A stretch of DNA of 64,000 bases, taken from contig NZ_CP079194.1 of assembly GCF_019297855.1 (NCBI RefSeq), positions 186,001 through 250,000 on the forward strand. The letters are read 5' to 3'. The notes beneath the pieces were generated by a model, which was not told the origin of the DNA, ran no database searches, and worked only from the letters and a program-made list of their open reading frames with translations. Every line of letters begins with the position of its first letter. Position 1 is the first letter of the stretch. The stretch is from Gymnodinialimonas ceratoperidinii (GTDB lineage: Bacteria > Pseudomonadota > Alphaproteobacteria > Rhodobacterales > Rhodobacteraceae). Made by a program: the position numbers and the translations under genes. Below are positions 18,206 to 29,665 of the stretch, in pieces.

Positions 18206-19324
18206 ATGAAACTCTCCATCGAACGCGCCACCCTTCTGCGCGCCGTGGCCCAGGCGCAATCCGTGGTGGAGCGGCGGAACACCATTCCGATCCTCGCCAA
18301 CGTGCTGATCGAGGCCGAGGGAGAGACCGTCAGCTTCCGTGCCACCGACCTCGATATCGAGGTGGTTGACAAGGCCCCCGCCCAGGTGGAGCGCGCCGGG
18401 GCGACCACGGTTTCGGCCGTCACGCTGCACGAGATCGTGCGCAAGCTGCCCGACGGCTCGCTCGTGTCGCTGACCGAGGATACCGCCGCCGCACGTCTGA
18501 CGATCGAGGCCGGGCGGTCGTCGTTCCAGCTCGCCACCCTCCCGCGGGAAGATTTCCCGGTGATGGCGACGACGGATTACGCCGCTAATTTCAGCGCCAA
18601 GGCCCCGGTCCTGCGCCGTCTTTTCGACAAGTCAAAATTCGCGATCTCGACCGAAGAGACGCGCTATTACCTCAACGGCGTCTATTTCCACGTGGCGGAA
18701 GGCGACAACGGCCAAGCCCTGCGCGCCGTGGCCACCGACGGCCACCGACTGGCCCGCATCGACGCCCCCCTGCCCGATAGCGCGCAGGAAATGCCCGGCG
18801 TGATCGTGCCCCGAAAGACGGTGGGAGAGCTGCGCAAGCTGCTCGACGATGACGAGGCCCAGATCGCGGTGAGCGTGTCGGAGACAAAGATCCGCTTCGC
18901 GACGCCCGAGATCACCCTGACTTCCAAGGTCATCGACGGCACCTTCCCCGACTACACCCGGGTGATCCCCGCCGGAAACACCCGCCGCATGGAGGTGGAC
19001 GCCGGCGATTTCGCCAAGGCCGTCGACCTCGTGGCGACGGTTTCCTCGGAACGCTCGCGCGCGGTGAAGATGGCGCTGGACGAGGACCGGCTGGTGCTGT
19101 CCGTCAACGCGCCCGACTCCGGGAACGCCGAGGCGGAACTGGTCGTGGCCTATGCCGACGAGAAGCTCGAGATCGGCTTCAACGCCAAGTACCTGCTGGA
19201 AATCGCCAGCCAGGTGGACCGGGAGAACGCGGTGTTCATGTTCTCCAGCCCTGCCGAGCCGACGCTGATGCGCGAAGGCAATGATGACAGCGCGATCTAC
19301 GTCGTCATGCCGATGCGCGTGTAA
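18206..19324 (+). CDS. dnaN: DNA polymerase III beta subunit (sliding clamp)
   Basis: 372 residues, the normal length. Starts MKLSIERATLLRAVAQAQSV and has NTIPILANVLIEA and the C-terminal YVVMPMRV tail typical of clamps. It forms the homodimeric ring that tethers polymerase III. It is followed by recF after 57 bases, most of which is a copy of a dispersed intergenic element. Confidence 0.97.
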   Translation: MKLSIERATLLRAVAQAQSVVERRNTIPILANVLIEAEGETVSFRATDLDIEVVDKAPAQVERAGATTVSAVTLHEIVRKLPDGSLVSLTEDTAAARLTIEAGRSSFQLATLPREDFPVMATTDYAANFSAKAPVLRRLFDKSKFAISTEETRYYLNGVYFHVAEGDNGQALRAVATDGHRLARIDAPLPDSAQEMPGVIVPRKTVGELRKLLDDDEAQIAVSVSETKIRFATPEITLTSKVIDGTFPDYTRVIPAGNTRRMEVDAGDFAKAVDLVATVSSERSRAVKMALDEDRLVLSVNAPDSGNAEAELVVAYADEKLEIGFNAKYLLEIASQVDRENAVFMFSSPAEPTLMREGNDDSAIYVVMPMRV

Positions 19325-19330
19325 CCCCTG

Positions 19331-19378
19331 CCGGATGCCTCCGGCGGGAGTTGTATTTTCCAAGATGAAGGGAGGAGC
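19331..19378 (+). repeat. Dispersed intergenic element, copy 1
   Basis: Reads GCCTCCGGCGGGAGTTGTA then TTTTCCAAGATGAAGGG. The core GGAGTTGTA-x-CCAAGATGAAGG recurs at 24318-24350 (minus), 26951-26993 (minus, divergent), 43289-43331, 50941-50970 and 59265-59296. Here it ends at the recF ribosome binding site (ggaggag), so the element seems to supply or abut the recF translation signal. Confidence 0.65.
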
Positions 19379-19381
19379 GAG

Positions 19382-22970
<3,589 letters not shown>

Positions 22971-22997
22971 GAGCGACTGCCACCGTCAAACAGGATC

Positions 22998-23024
22998 ACG
23001 GCGCGGGCATCCCCCGCGCCGTTT
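22998..23024 (+). terminator. Rho-independent terminator of gyrB
   Basis: Perfect 10-bp stem ACGGCGCGGG / CCCGCGCCGT with a 5-base loop, followed by a short T run. It closes the dnaN-recF-gyrB block; the minus-strand gene at 23052 ends just beyond it. Confidence 0.85.
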
Positions 23025-23051
23025 TCATTCGGGCAAGCGTGCGCCCTGCGC

Positions 23052-24137
23052 TCAGATCCGGTTCATCATCTTCTGGTATTTCTTGATGAACAGATCCTCG
23101 CCTTTCAACATCCGGGTAATGAAATTGCCCACCGTGAACAGCCCGAGGAAGGAATTGCCCCGCTTCGGCCCGAGCGGGATCAGGATCGGCGCCTTGGACC
23201 CCCACGGCGCATATTGCAGAAGATCCTCTACCGCCCGACCCGCCATGACCTGCTTCAACGTGGCCTTCAGCCAGACCAGCTGCCGCGTGGCCCCGACCAC
23301 GGTCATGCCATCGCCGGTCTCGGCCACGTCACCCAGCGCGAAGACATTCGGCAACGCGGGGGAGGGCCGCAGCCAGGGATCCACCTCGACCCGACCCGAT
23401 CGCGCCGTTTTCGTATCGGGCAGAGCCTCAAGCAGGCCCGAGATCGGCTTCGCCCCCAGCACCGGAAAGATCAGGTCGAAGCGATGCTCCGACCCGTCCG
23501 ACAGCTTCAACTCGCCCGAAAACGGCGCGCGCGTGCTCTCGAGGTTCTCCGCCTTCTGGCCGAGGATCAAACGCACCCCCGCCTTGCGCAGCTTGCGCGC
23601 CAAGGCTTTCCCCAAGCCGTCAGGCTTCTTCGGGAACAGGGCCTCTTCGTCCGAGATCAGCGTGATCTCCTTGTCCGGCATCGCATGGGCGATCTCACCG
23701 GCCAGTTCCGTCCCCACGGCGCCGGCACCGATGATCCCCACCGTCTTCGCAGCCTTCAGCCTCTCATAGGCGCGCCGATTGGCCTCGCGCAGCCCGGCGA
23801 TGTCATCGCCGTCGGGCTTGAAAGGCGAGGCATTGGAGGATCCGGTTCCGACTACGATCAGATCCGCCTCGATCCGCGTGCCATCCTCCAGCGTGACCCC
23901 TCCCGCATCGAGGCCCACGGCGCGGGCCTGCACCACGCGCCCATGGGTCAACAACTTGTCATAGGGGATCAGGGCCCGCTCGGTCAGGGACGGGTCCACC
24001 ACCGCCCGGATCATCGCCGGTGTATGGACAAAATGGCTGCGCGGCTCGATCAGCGTCACATCGGCGCTGTCGTCAAAGGCCGTGGCAAGATCGATCCCGA
24101 CATAGCCGCCGCCGACAATGGCGATACGCGTGCTCAT
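23052..24137 (-). CDS. NAD(P)/FAD-dependent oxidoreductase (AIF/NDH-2 like)
   Basis: 361 residues. N-terminal FAD-binding motif IAIVGGGYVGIDLATAF, a second nucleotide-binding motif VGIIGAGAVGTELAGEIAHA, and LPNVFALGDVAETGDG near the C terminus (FAD) define a pyridine nucleotide-disulphide-type oxidoreductase of the apoptosis-inducing-factor/type II NADH dehydrogenase group. No redox CxxxxC pair is visible. ATG 24137 has GGAAA spaced better than the ATG 6 bases upstream. Electron acceptor unknown. Confidence 0.8.
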   Translation of the reverse strand: MSTRIAIVGGGYVGIDLATAFDDSADVTLIEPRSHFVHTPAMIRAVVDPSLTERALIPYDKLLTHGRVVQARAVGLDAGGVTLEDGTRIEADLIVVGTGSSNASPFKPDGDDIAGLREANRRAYERLKAAKTVGIIGAGAVGTELAGEIAHAMPDKEITLISDEEALFPKKPDGLGKALARKLRKAGVRLILGQKAENLESTRAPFSGELKLSDGSEHRFDLIFPVLGAKPISGLLEALPDTKTARSGRVEVDPWLRPSPALPNVFALGDVAETGDGMTVVGATRQLVWLKATLKQVMAGRAVEDLLQYAPWGSKAPILIPLGPKRGNSFLGLFTVGNFITRMLKGEDLFIKKYQKMMNRI

Positions 24138-24317
24138 GGACATTTCCTTTCAAGGGGCGCCACGGGTATCCGCGCCGCGCCCGATAAAACAATCAAGCCC
24201 GCGCCAACCGCCGCACCAAGGACAACGGGCATAGGTCGACACGAGCGCATCGGTCTCGCAGGCACCTAGTCCACCCCGCCTCTCCTTCAACCCATGCGCC
24301 CAAGCCCCCGGACGCCC

Positions 24318-24396
24318 CACTCCTTCATCTTGGCCATTACAACTCCAGAGGGAGAGCGTCTTTGCCCGTCAAAGACGCTCGGGGGACTGGTCCCCC
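24318..24396 (-). repeat. Dispersed intergenic element, copy 2, with twin hairpins
   Basis: On the minus strand the part at 24321-24350 reads GGAGTTGTAATGGCCAAG then ATGAAGGA, the same core as copy 1. Next to it are two perfect hairpins: GAGCGTCTTTG (24354-24364)/CAAAGACGCTC (24370-24380), 11 bp with a 5-base loop, and GGGGGAC (24381-24387)/GTCCCCC (24390-24396), 7 bp with a 2-base loop. No T tract follows on the plus strand; on the minus strand the hairpins precede the core. Confidence 0.6.
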
Positions 24397-24700
24397 AGCA
24401 ACGCCTCCCGGATTCGCCGAGCCAAAGAGACGCCGCACGCCCACCGCCGGATCACGCGATCCGAATCGCACAGCCAGGGGTAAGGTCCTCCTTACCTTAA
24501 GCATTTCTTTCGCCCTCTCCGCCCAAATCGGCCGCGCAAGAAAACTGCGGGGAAACCTTACCTCACGCCCTGACACCCGATAACAGCCCGAGGATCGCCC
24601 GCTGACAACCGGCTATCGGACAGTTTTCCGATGCGGCGACACCTCCACGCAGTCACCCATAATACATAGTAAAATCAATCAATTACGCTAATGACATCCG

Positions 24701-24718
24701 ATAACACGCCCCTGTTAT
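24701..24718. promoter_or_regulatory. Inverted repeat upstream of the curli locus
   Basis: ATAACA (24701-24706) and TGTTAT (24713-24718) are exact reverse complements separated by CGCCCC. The motif CCGATAACA also occurs at about 24576, and TATCGG at about 24616. This may be an operator for the csgA promoter; no regulator gene lies next to it. Confidence 0.4.
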
Positions 24719-24869
24719 GACCTTTCTTTCCTCGGAAATTGTCTGACAGCGCCGGGATGGGCCAAAAGTTGGTCATCGGCTCACAGGGCATTACCCGAAA
24801 ACGAGCTGCACAACACGAACCTGAAACACACACCTAAACCAAAACTTTATATTTATAGGAATTCACACC

Positions 24870-25304
24870 ATGAAACTCGCACTGATCAAAACCGCCGCCG
24901 CTTCCATCGCTCTGATCGCAACCGTTGGCGCCGCCTCCGCTTGCAACCTCGCCACCGCCACCCAGTTCGGCTGGGACAACTCCGCCGGCGTCCAGCAGTT
25001 CGGCAACTGCAACAACACCGCGATCGGCCAGGTTGGCTGGAACAACACCGCCGCCGGCATCTCCAACGGTGACTTCAACACCGTCGTCATCGGCCAGGAC
25101 GGTGCCTTCAACACCGGTGTCGTCGGCCAGAACGGCTCGTTCAACGCTGGTGCCGTGCAGCAGGCCGGGGCCGGGAACTACGGAGAGGTCGTCCAGAACG
25201 GCAACTTCCAGACCGGCGCCGTGATCCAGTCCGGCGTGGGCAACACCGGCGCCCTGAACCAGACCGGCACGGGCAACACGGCCCTGATCATCCAGGCCAA
25301 CTAA
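24870..25304 (+). CDS. csgA: Curlin-repeat protein, CsgA-like major curli subunit
   Basis: 144 residues. A Sec signal peptide (LALIKTAAASIALIATVGA, cleavage likely after ASA) is followed by about ten 11-residue half-repeats of the form xGxxNxxxxxQ (e.g. DGAFNTGVVGQ, NGSFNAGAVQQ, SGVGNTGALNQ), the strand-turn-strand units of curli amyloid. Mature length about 120, similar to E. coli CsgA. The mature chain would begin with a cysteine (CNLATATQFG) and has a second in GNCNN, which is unusual for curlin. It is followed by csgH and a csgB-like gene. No csgG, csgE, csgF or csgD is in the window. Confidence 0.85.
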   Translation: MKLALIKTAAASIALIATVGAASACNLATATQFGWDNSAGVQQFGNCNNTAIGQVGWNNTAAGISNGDFNTVVIGQDGAFNTGVVGQNGSFNAGAVQQAGAGNYGEVVQNGNFQTGAVIQSGVGNTGALNQTGTGNTALIIQAN

Positions 25305-25315
25305 GGCCTGGCACC

Positions 25316-25362
25316 CTCCGGGGGCGGGATTCCCCTTCTCCCCCTTCGCCCCGCTCCCGGAG
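25316..25362 (+). terminator. Intercistronic hairpin between csgA-like gene and csgH
   Basis: CTCCGGGGGCGGG (25316-25328) pairs with CCCGCTCCCGGAG (25350-25362), 13 bp with one G-U pair and a 21-base pyrimidine-rich loop. No T tract follows. It could stop part of the transcripts or protect the csgA 3' end, giving more major subunit than the downstream products. Confidence 0.6.
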
Positions 25363-25438
25363 TATTCTCGCAGAACAGACTTTTCCAAAGACCCGATTTT
25401 CATCACCCCACCGACTCTCATTTTACAAGGACAGGCCA

Positions 25439-25849
25439 ATGACCCAGTTTTTCAAAACCCACACGGCCCCCAAGGTTGCCGCCGCCATCGCAGCGATCAC
25501 CACGGCCGTCCTGGGCTGCACCGCAATCTCCGCCGAGACCGGCGCAGCCCCCCGCGAGCCTCACGCTCAGACCGCCGTCCCCGTCGCCTGCGCCCTCTCC
25601 ATCGGCACATCCAACGGTTTGCTCCAGCTCGAGCCCGTCATCCAGGCCAGCGAGGCCGTCTCCGGTATCTACCAGCTCCGCGTCGAAGGCCCCGGCACCC
25701 GGATGAACCAAGGCGGACCCTTCTCGCTCCGCGCCGGTCAGACCCTGGAGCTCGGCCGCATGATGACCAGCGGTTCCGCCGCCAACCTCGACACCGAAAT
25801 GACCCTCACCATCGACGGGCGGACCTACAGCTGCCCGACCGCTTCCTAA
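25439..25849 (+). CDS. csgH: CsgH-like curli assembly chaperone
   Basis: 136 residues with a signal peptide (KVAAAIAAITTAVLGCTAIS) and a mature domain of about 100 residues rich in beta strands (VACALSIGTSNGLLQLEPVI; SGIYQLRVEGPG; GGPFSLRAGQTLELGRM; EMTLTIDGRTYSC). The two cysteines, in VACALS and TYSCP, could form a disulphide. This matches CsgH, the alphaproteobacterial periplasmic protein that binds CsgA and inhibits premature amyloid formation. Position between the two curlin genes supports this. The long, less conserved N-terminal part includes a cysteine at the end of the hydrophobic stretch, so lipidation is possible. Confidence 0.75.
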   Translation: MTQFFKTHTAPKVAAAIAAITTAVLGCTAISAETGAAPREPHAQTAVPVACALSIGTSNGLLQLEPVIQASEAVSGIYQLRVEGPGTRMNQGGPFSLRAGQTLELGRMMTSGSAANLDTEMTLTIDGRTYSCPTAS

Positions 25850-25930
25850 GACCCTTTCAAGACCTTTTCCGAACCAAGATTCTTTTATCCGACCCTTTTT
25901 CCAAACCCCATTTTTCCAAGGAACACTCCC

Positions 25931-26296
25931 ATGTTTAAGAAAACCTTTACCGCCGCCGCCCTCGTCCTCGCCACCGCGTCCACCGCCCTGCCGGTCGCCG
26001 CTCAACAGATCAGCTTCGGCGTTTCCGCCGGCAACCAACAGGAGCGTGACGCCATCGCCGGTGCCCTCGTCCTCTACCAGATCGCCAACGGCGGTGACCC
26101 GGTCGAAGTGCTGACCCAGGCCTCCCAGGGCGGTTCGGTCGGCGTGATCCACCAGGAAGGCAACGGCCACAACGGCTCCCTCGCCCAGGGTGGCGGCGGC
26201 AACGCCGGCGGTGTCTTCCAGTTCGGCGAGAACACAGACGCCCACCTCGCCCAGGGCGGCGGGGAAGGCGACCTCGTCTTCGTATTCGGCTGGTAA
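25931..26296 (+). CDS. csgB: Curlin-repeat protein, CsgB-like minor subunit/nucleator
   Basis: 121 residues with a signal peptide (AALVLATASTALPVAAQ). After a ~50-residue non-repeat part (GNQQERDAIAGALVLYQIAN) come three to four half-repeats (QEGNGHNGSLAQ, GGGGNAGGVFQ, FGENTDAHLAQ), far fewer than in the csgA-like gene. It probably nucleates or caps the fibre. The assignment as CsgB rather than a second CsgA is by position and low repeat number. Its 3' untranslated region has two strong hairpins and a terminator. Confidence 0.7.
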   Translation: MFKKTFTAAALVLATASTALPVAAQQISFGVSAGNQQERDAIAGALVLYQIANGGDPVEVLTQASQGGSVGVIHQEGNGHNGSLAQGGGGNAGGVFQFGENTDAHLAQGGGEGDLVFVFGW

Positions 26297-26310
26297 CCCC
26301 GGCCCCCGGA

Positions 26311-26390
26311 TCGGCCAGCAACCTGGCCGAGATCCCGGACACTCGATCCTTCACCTAGCCCCCGTTTCCCCCGAAGGGTCGAGTGTCCGG
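26311..26390 (+). other. Two strong stem-loops in the 3' region of the curli locus
   Basis: First hairpin TCGGCCAG/CTGGCCGA (26311-26330), 8 bp with loop caac. Second hairpin has an 18-bp stem, 26335-26352 with 26373-26390, one G-U pair and a 20-base loop; its outer 12 bp (CCGGACACTCGA / TCGAGTGTCCGG) are perfect. They lie between the csgB-like stop and the terminator at 26440. Confidence 0.7.
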
Positions 26391-26439
26391 CACTTTCTCT
26401 CCCCCGGCACGATCAAATCACTCAGGCGTGTCCCACCCT

Positions 26440-26467
26440 CCCCCGGCCCCTCCGCCGGGGGCTTTTT
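26440..26467 (+). terminator. Rho-independent terminator of the curli locus
   Basis: Perfect 8-bp stem CCCCCGGC / GCCGGGGG with a 6-base loop and a five-T run. Ends the csgA-csgH-csgB region. Confidence 0.85.
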
Positions 26468-26502
26468 CGTCCCGCGCCTGCCGCCCCCACCAATCACCCA
26501 CG

Positions 26503-26532
26503 AAAAAGCCGGGCCCCCGCAGGCGCCCGGCT
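26503..26532 (-). terminator. Rho-independent terminator of the PRC-barrel gene
   Basis: On the minus strand AGCCGGGC / GCCCGGCT (8 bp, 10-base loop) is followed by five T (A tract at 26503-26507). It lies 26 bases after the stop of the gene at 26559. Confidence 0.8.
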
Positions 26533-26558
26533 TCTGGCTTGCAAGCAAGCTTATGCCG

Positions 26559-26855
26559 TCAGTGCTTGTGTTCGGGCAGCTCCTTGAGCTGATCCTTCGT
26601 CATCGAGGTGGTCGCGTGCACATTGCCACTCTCGTCGCGCATGAAGTTCAGGCTGCTGACCGAAAGGCTCACCGGCTTGGCACCAATGCCAAGAAAGCCG
26701 CCTACATCGACGACCACGTTCGCACCCGGGCCGGTGCCGTGAAAATGCGAGACATCACCGATGTGATTGTCATCGGGGCCATAGACGTTGACGCCTTCGA
26801 GGTTGGCCGAGGTCAGCTCGTCCGTACGCAGCGGGGTATGATTTGAATGGTCCAT
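26559..26855 (-). CDS. Small PRC-barrel/DUF2171-like protein
   Basis: 98 residues. GVNVYGPDDNHIGDVSHF followed by VVVDVGGFLGIGAKPVSLSV matches the PRC-barrel type found in many small alphaproteobacterial proteins, often linked with envelope stress. Rich in His at both ends (MDHSNHTP, LPEHKH). Single gene with its own terminator. Function unknown. Confidence 0.75.
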   Translation of the reverse strand: MDHSNHTPLRTDELTSANLEGVNVYGPDDNHIGDVSHFHGTGPGANVVVDVGGFLGIGAKPVSLSVSSLNFMRDESGNVHATTSMTKDQLKELPEHKH

Positions 26856-26950
26856 TGGTCGCGTCTCCTGTGTGGTTTCGACTGTCAGGACAACGTGTCG
26901 CCAGTAGCGAAGTTCCGGTCAGCACGCCGCCTCGGCACAGATCAGCCGAC

Positions 26951-26993
26951 CCCCCGCCTTCATCTTTTCCCAAATACGGACTCCCCCGGCCCG
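26951..26993 (-). repeat. Dispersed intergenic element, divergent copy 3
   Basis: On the minus strand GGCCGGGGGAGTCCGTAT then TTGGGAAAAGATGAAGGC, matching the pattern CCGG-GGAGT-GTATTT-AAGATGAAGG of the other copies with changes. Located just after trhO (minus strand) and before the PRC-barrel gene. Confidence 0.5.
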
Positions 26994-27026
26994 CCCCACG
27001 CGCAAACGCCACCGCTGGAGCACCCC

Positions 27027-27926
27027 CTACGCGCGGAAATGCGTCTCCCCACGGGCTTTCGCCAAGGCGATCTGCTTCTGTCGCTCCCGAAACCGCGCGC
27101 GATCCGCGTCGGAATGCACTTCGATGCATCGGGGGCAGGAGACGCCCTCCTCATACCGCGCATCCGCCTTGTCATCCGCCGTGATCGGATGCCGACAGGC
27201 GCGGCAGAGCTCATAGGGCAGCTCTTGCAGCCCATGCCCCACGGCAACGCGCTCGTCGAAGACGAAACAGCCGCCCTGCCACAGGCTCTCTTCTTCCGGC
27301 ACGTCTTCCAGGTACTTCAGGATGCCGCCCTTCAGGTGGAAGACGTCCTCCACCCCCTGCGCCTTCAGGTAGGCGGTCGATTTCTCGCAACGGATGCCGC
27401 CGGTGCAGAACATCGCAATGCGCTGGTTGGCGAAGCGGTCCTTGTTGGCCTCCCACCACGCCGGGAAATCGCGGAACGTCTCGGTCTCGGGGTCCACCGC
27501 GCCCTCGAAGGTTCCGATCTCCACCTCGTAGGCGTTGCGCGTATCAATCACCGCCACGTCCGGCGCCTGGATCAACGCGTTCCACTCCGCCGGATCGACG
27601 TGGGTGCCGACCGAGGCGGGGTCCAGCCCCGGCGCGCCCATCGAGACGATCTCTTTCTTCAACCGCACCTTCAGCCGCCCGAACGGCGGCTCGGAGGCGA
27701 AGCTCTCCTTCCACTCCAGCCCGCCGCATCCCGGAAACGCCCGGATATGGGCCAGCACCGCGTCGATGCCCTCGCGCGATCCGGCGATGGTGCCGTTGAT
27801 CCCCTCGGGCGCCAGCAGCAGCGATCCGGTCACGCCAGCCGCCTCCGCCACCGCCTGCAACGGCGCGCGCAGGGCGTCGGGATCATCGAACCGGGTAAAG
27901 TGATAGAGGGCAGCAACGGTGAACAT
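27027..27926 (-). CDS. trhO: tRNA uridine(34) hydroxylase TrhO (rhodanese-domain protein)
   Basis: 299 residues. N-terminal domain ([20 protein letters not shown]), rhodanese domain with active-site cysteine in [20 protein letters not shown], and a C-terminal zinc-type tail ([24 protein letters not shown]). This is the YceA/TrhO family, which uses oxygen to hydroxylate U34 of some tRNAs on the path to cmo5U/mo5U. Complete at normal length. Divergent from pncA. Confidence 0.92.
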   Translation of the reverse strand: MFTVAALYHFTRFDDPDALRAPLQAVAEAAGVTGSLLLAPEGINGTIAGSREGIDAVLAHIRAFPGCGGLEWKESFASEPPFGRLKVRLKKEIVSMGAPGLDPASVGTHVDPAEWNALIQAPDVAVIDTRNAYEVEIGTFEGAVDPETETFRDFPAWWEANKDRFANQRIAMFCTGGIRCEKSTAYLKAQGVEDVFHLKGGILKYLEDVPEEESLWQGGCFVFDERVAVGHGLQELPYELCRACRHPITADDKADARYEEGVSCPRCIEVHSDADRARFRERQKQIALAKARGETHFRA

Positions 27927-28005
27927 GAGGGCTCAGATACGCCGTTGCGCGCGTCGCCTCAAGCCGTAGGGTAGGGATTGAACCCACCCCCTGCGGAGCC
28001 TTCCG

Positions 28006-28608
28006 ATGCAGCCAGCCAGCCACGCCCTTCTTGTCATCGACGTCCAGAACGATTTCTGCCCCGGTGGCGCGCTGGCCGTCGCGGGCGGTGACACCATCGT
28101 GCCGGGCATCAACGCGCTGATGGCGGATTACCCCTCGGTGATCCTGACGCAGGATTGGCACCCGGCGGGCCATTCCTCCTTCGCCTCCACCCATGACGCC
28201 GAGCCGATGAGCCTGACCCACATGTCCTACGGCCCGCAGGTGCTCTGGCCCGACCACTGCATCCAGGGCTCCATCGGCGCGCAGTTCCATGCCGACCTCA
28301 CGACGGACCGCGCCGACCTGATCATCCGCAAGGGGTTCAACCCCGCGATCGACAGCTATTCCGCCTTTTTCGAGAACGACCACACGACGCCCACCGGGCT
28401 CGAGGGCTACCTGCGCACGCGCGGCATTTCCGAGCTGACGCTGGTGGGCCTCGCCACGGATTTCTGCGTGAACTTCTCGGCGGTCGATGCCGCGAAACTG
28501 GGCTTCGGCGTGACGGTGCGCGAGGATCTCTGCCGCGCCATCGATTTCGACGGCTCCCTCGCTGCCGCGCGCGACGGCATGGAAGCAGCAGGCGTCACCC
28601 TCGTCTGA
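28006..28608 (+). CDS. pncA: Nicotinamidase
   Basis: 200 residues of the isochorismatase-like hydrolase fold: catalytic Asp in LLVIDVQNDFCPGG, metal site DWHPAGHSSFAS, and nucleophilic Cys in LATDFCVNFSAVDAAKLG. Converts nicotinamide to nicotinate for NAD salvage; the next enzyme, nicotinate phosphoribosyltransferase (pncB), is encoded at 48770-50062. Pyrazinamidase activity would be a side reaction. Confidence 0.93.
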   Translation: MQPASHALLVIDVQNDFCPGGALAVAGGDTIVPGINALMADYPSVILTQDWHPAGHSSFASTHDAEPMSLTHMSYGPQVLWPDHCIQGSIGAQFHADLTTDRADLIIRKGFNPAIDSYSAFFENDHTTPTGLEGYLRTRGISELTLVGLATDFCVNFSAVDAAKLGFGVTVREDLCRAIDFDGSLAAARDGMEAAGVTLV

Positions 28609-28665
28609 GTGCTGCGGCGCAAAGCGCCCTGCGTCCCTGAGACAACCCCATGAAACGAGCGGGCC

Positions 28666-29541
28666 TCAGCCTTCCTCCCCATCGGGGCGGGCGGCAATCG
28701 GCAGCGGCTCCTTGAAGGTGAGCGTCCGGTAGGGGAACGGAATCTCGATCCCGGCATCGTCCAGCGCGCGTTTGACCTTCGCCACCACCTGATCGCGGGA
28801 CTTGCGCACGTCGAGTGGCGTGGAGCCGGTCCACCACGTCACCTCGAAATCGATGGAGGACGAATTGAACTCCCGCGCGAAGATCTGGATCGGCCGCTCA
28901 CCCTGCCGCACGGTATCGCATTCGGCCACGGCCTTCTCGATCACCTCGCGCGCTGCATCCACGTCCTCGTCATAGGCGACGCCACAGATCACCGTGACGC
29001 GCCGCTCATCAAGGTCGGTGCGGATCGTCAGCGGGTTCTTGAACAGCATGGCATTGGGCACGATCACCAATTGCCCGTCGGTCTGGCGGATATGGCTCTC
29101 TCGCACGGCAATCTGGGTGACTTTCCCCTCGATCCCCTCGCATTCGATGTGATCCCCGATCCGCATCTTCTTGCGAAACAGGATGATCACCCCGGCGAGG
29201 AAGTTCTCGAACACGTCCTTGAAGGCGAAGCCGATGGCGACCGAGCCGATGCCCAGCCCGGCGAGGATGCTCGTGGGGGTCAGGTTGGGGAAGACGATCA
29301 CCGCCGCGATCATGATCGTGAGGGTCCAGACGACGATCCCGGTGAAGAGGTTGATCAGCTCCTTCAGGGATTGCCGCATGCTGGAATGGGACAGCGATTT
29401 CGCCACCACCCAAAGCGCCAGCCGGTAGATGCCCCAACCCAGCAGGAGAACAACAACGGCCACCGCGATCTGGGGCAACAATGCAATGGCTTCGCGGGCA
29501 ATGTCACGCAACTGCCCGTAGAGAATATTCACCGGTTCCAA
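28666..29541 (-). CDS. Small-conductance mechanosensitive channel (MscS family), copy 1
   Basis: 291 residues with three N-terminal membrane segments (IAVAVVVLLLGWGIYRLALW; VWTLTIMIAAVIVFPNL; ILAGLGIGSVAIGFAFKDV as the pore helix) and the MscS beta domain (FLAGVIILFRKKMRIGDHIE; VIVPNAMLFKNPL). Core-size MscS. Releases small solutes upon hypo-osmotic shock. Divergent from the amidinotransferase gene, and a second MscS follows that gene. Confidence 0.9.
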   Translation of the reverse strand: MEPVNILYGQLRDIAREAIALLPQIAVAVVVLLLGWGIYRLALWVVAKSLSHSSMRQSLKELINLFTGIVVWTLTIMIAAVIVFPNLTPTSILAGLGIGSVAIGFAFKDVFENFLAGVIILFRKKMRIGDHIECEGIEGKVTQIAVRESHIRQTDGQLVIVPNAMLFKNPLTIRTDLDERRVTVICGVAYDEDVDAAREVIEKAVAECDTVRQGERPIQIFAREFNSSSIDFEVTWWTGSTPLDVRKSRDQVVAKVKRALDDAGIEIPFPYRTLTFKEPLPIAARPDGEEG

Positions 29542-29665
29542 ATATCTGTCCTTCAGGTCTCGATACCTTCCAACGCGCGAGCGGGGATTTGGTTCAACAC
29601 CGCGCTTGCCCGAGGGTCAAAGCCTCCCTAAACGGGCTCAGCTACAGGTTCGGGAGGAAACACAA

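Larger units (their letters stand above)
24144..24869. other. 726-bp gene-free region upstream of the curli locus
   Basis: No convincing coding sequence on either strand. From left to right it holds a minus-strand copy of the dispersed element with two adjacent hairpins (24318-24396), two stretches with CCGATAACA (about 24576 and 24698), an inverted repeat at 24701-24718, and the leader of the csgA-like gene. The right third is much richer in A+T than the surrounding genes and probably carries the csgA promoter and its control sites. Confidence 0.55.

Noticed and set aside
24940..25300. Short-period DNA repeats in the curlin gene considered as an array
   Set aside because: They follow the 33-base coding periodicity of curlin half-repeats in one open frame with a signal peptide.
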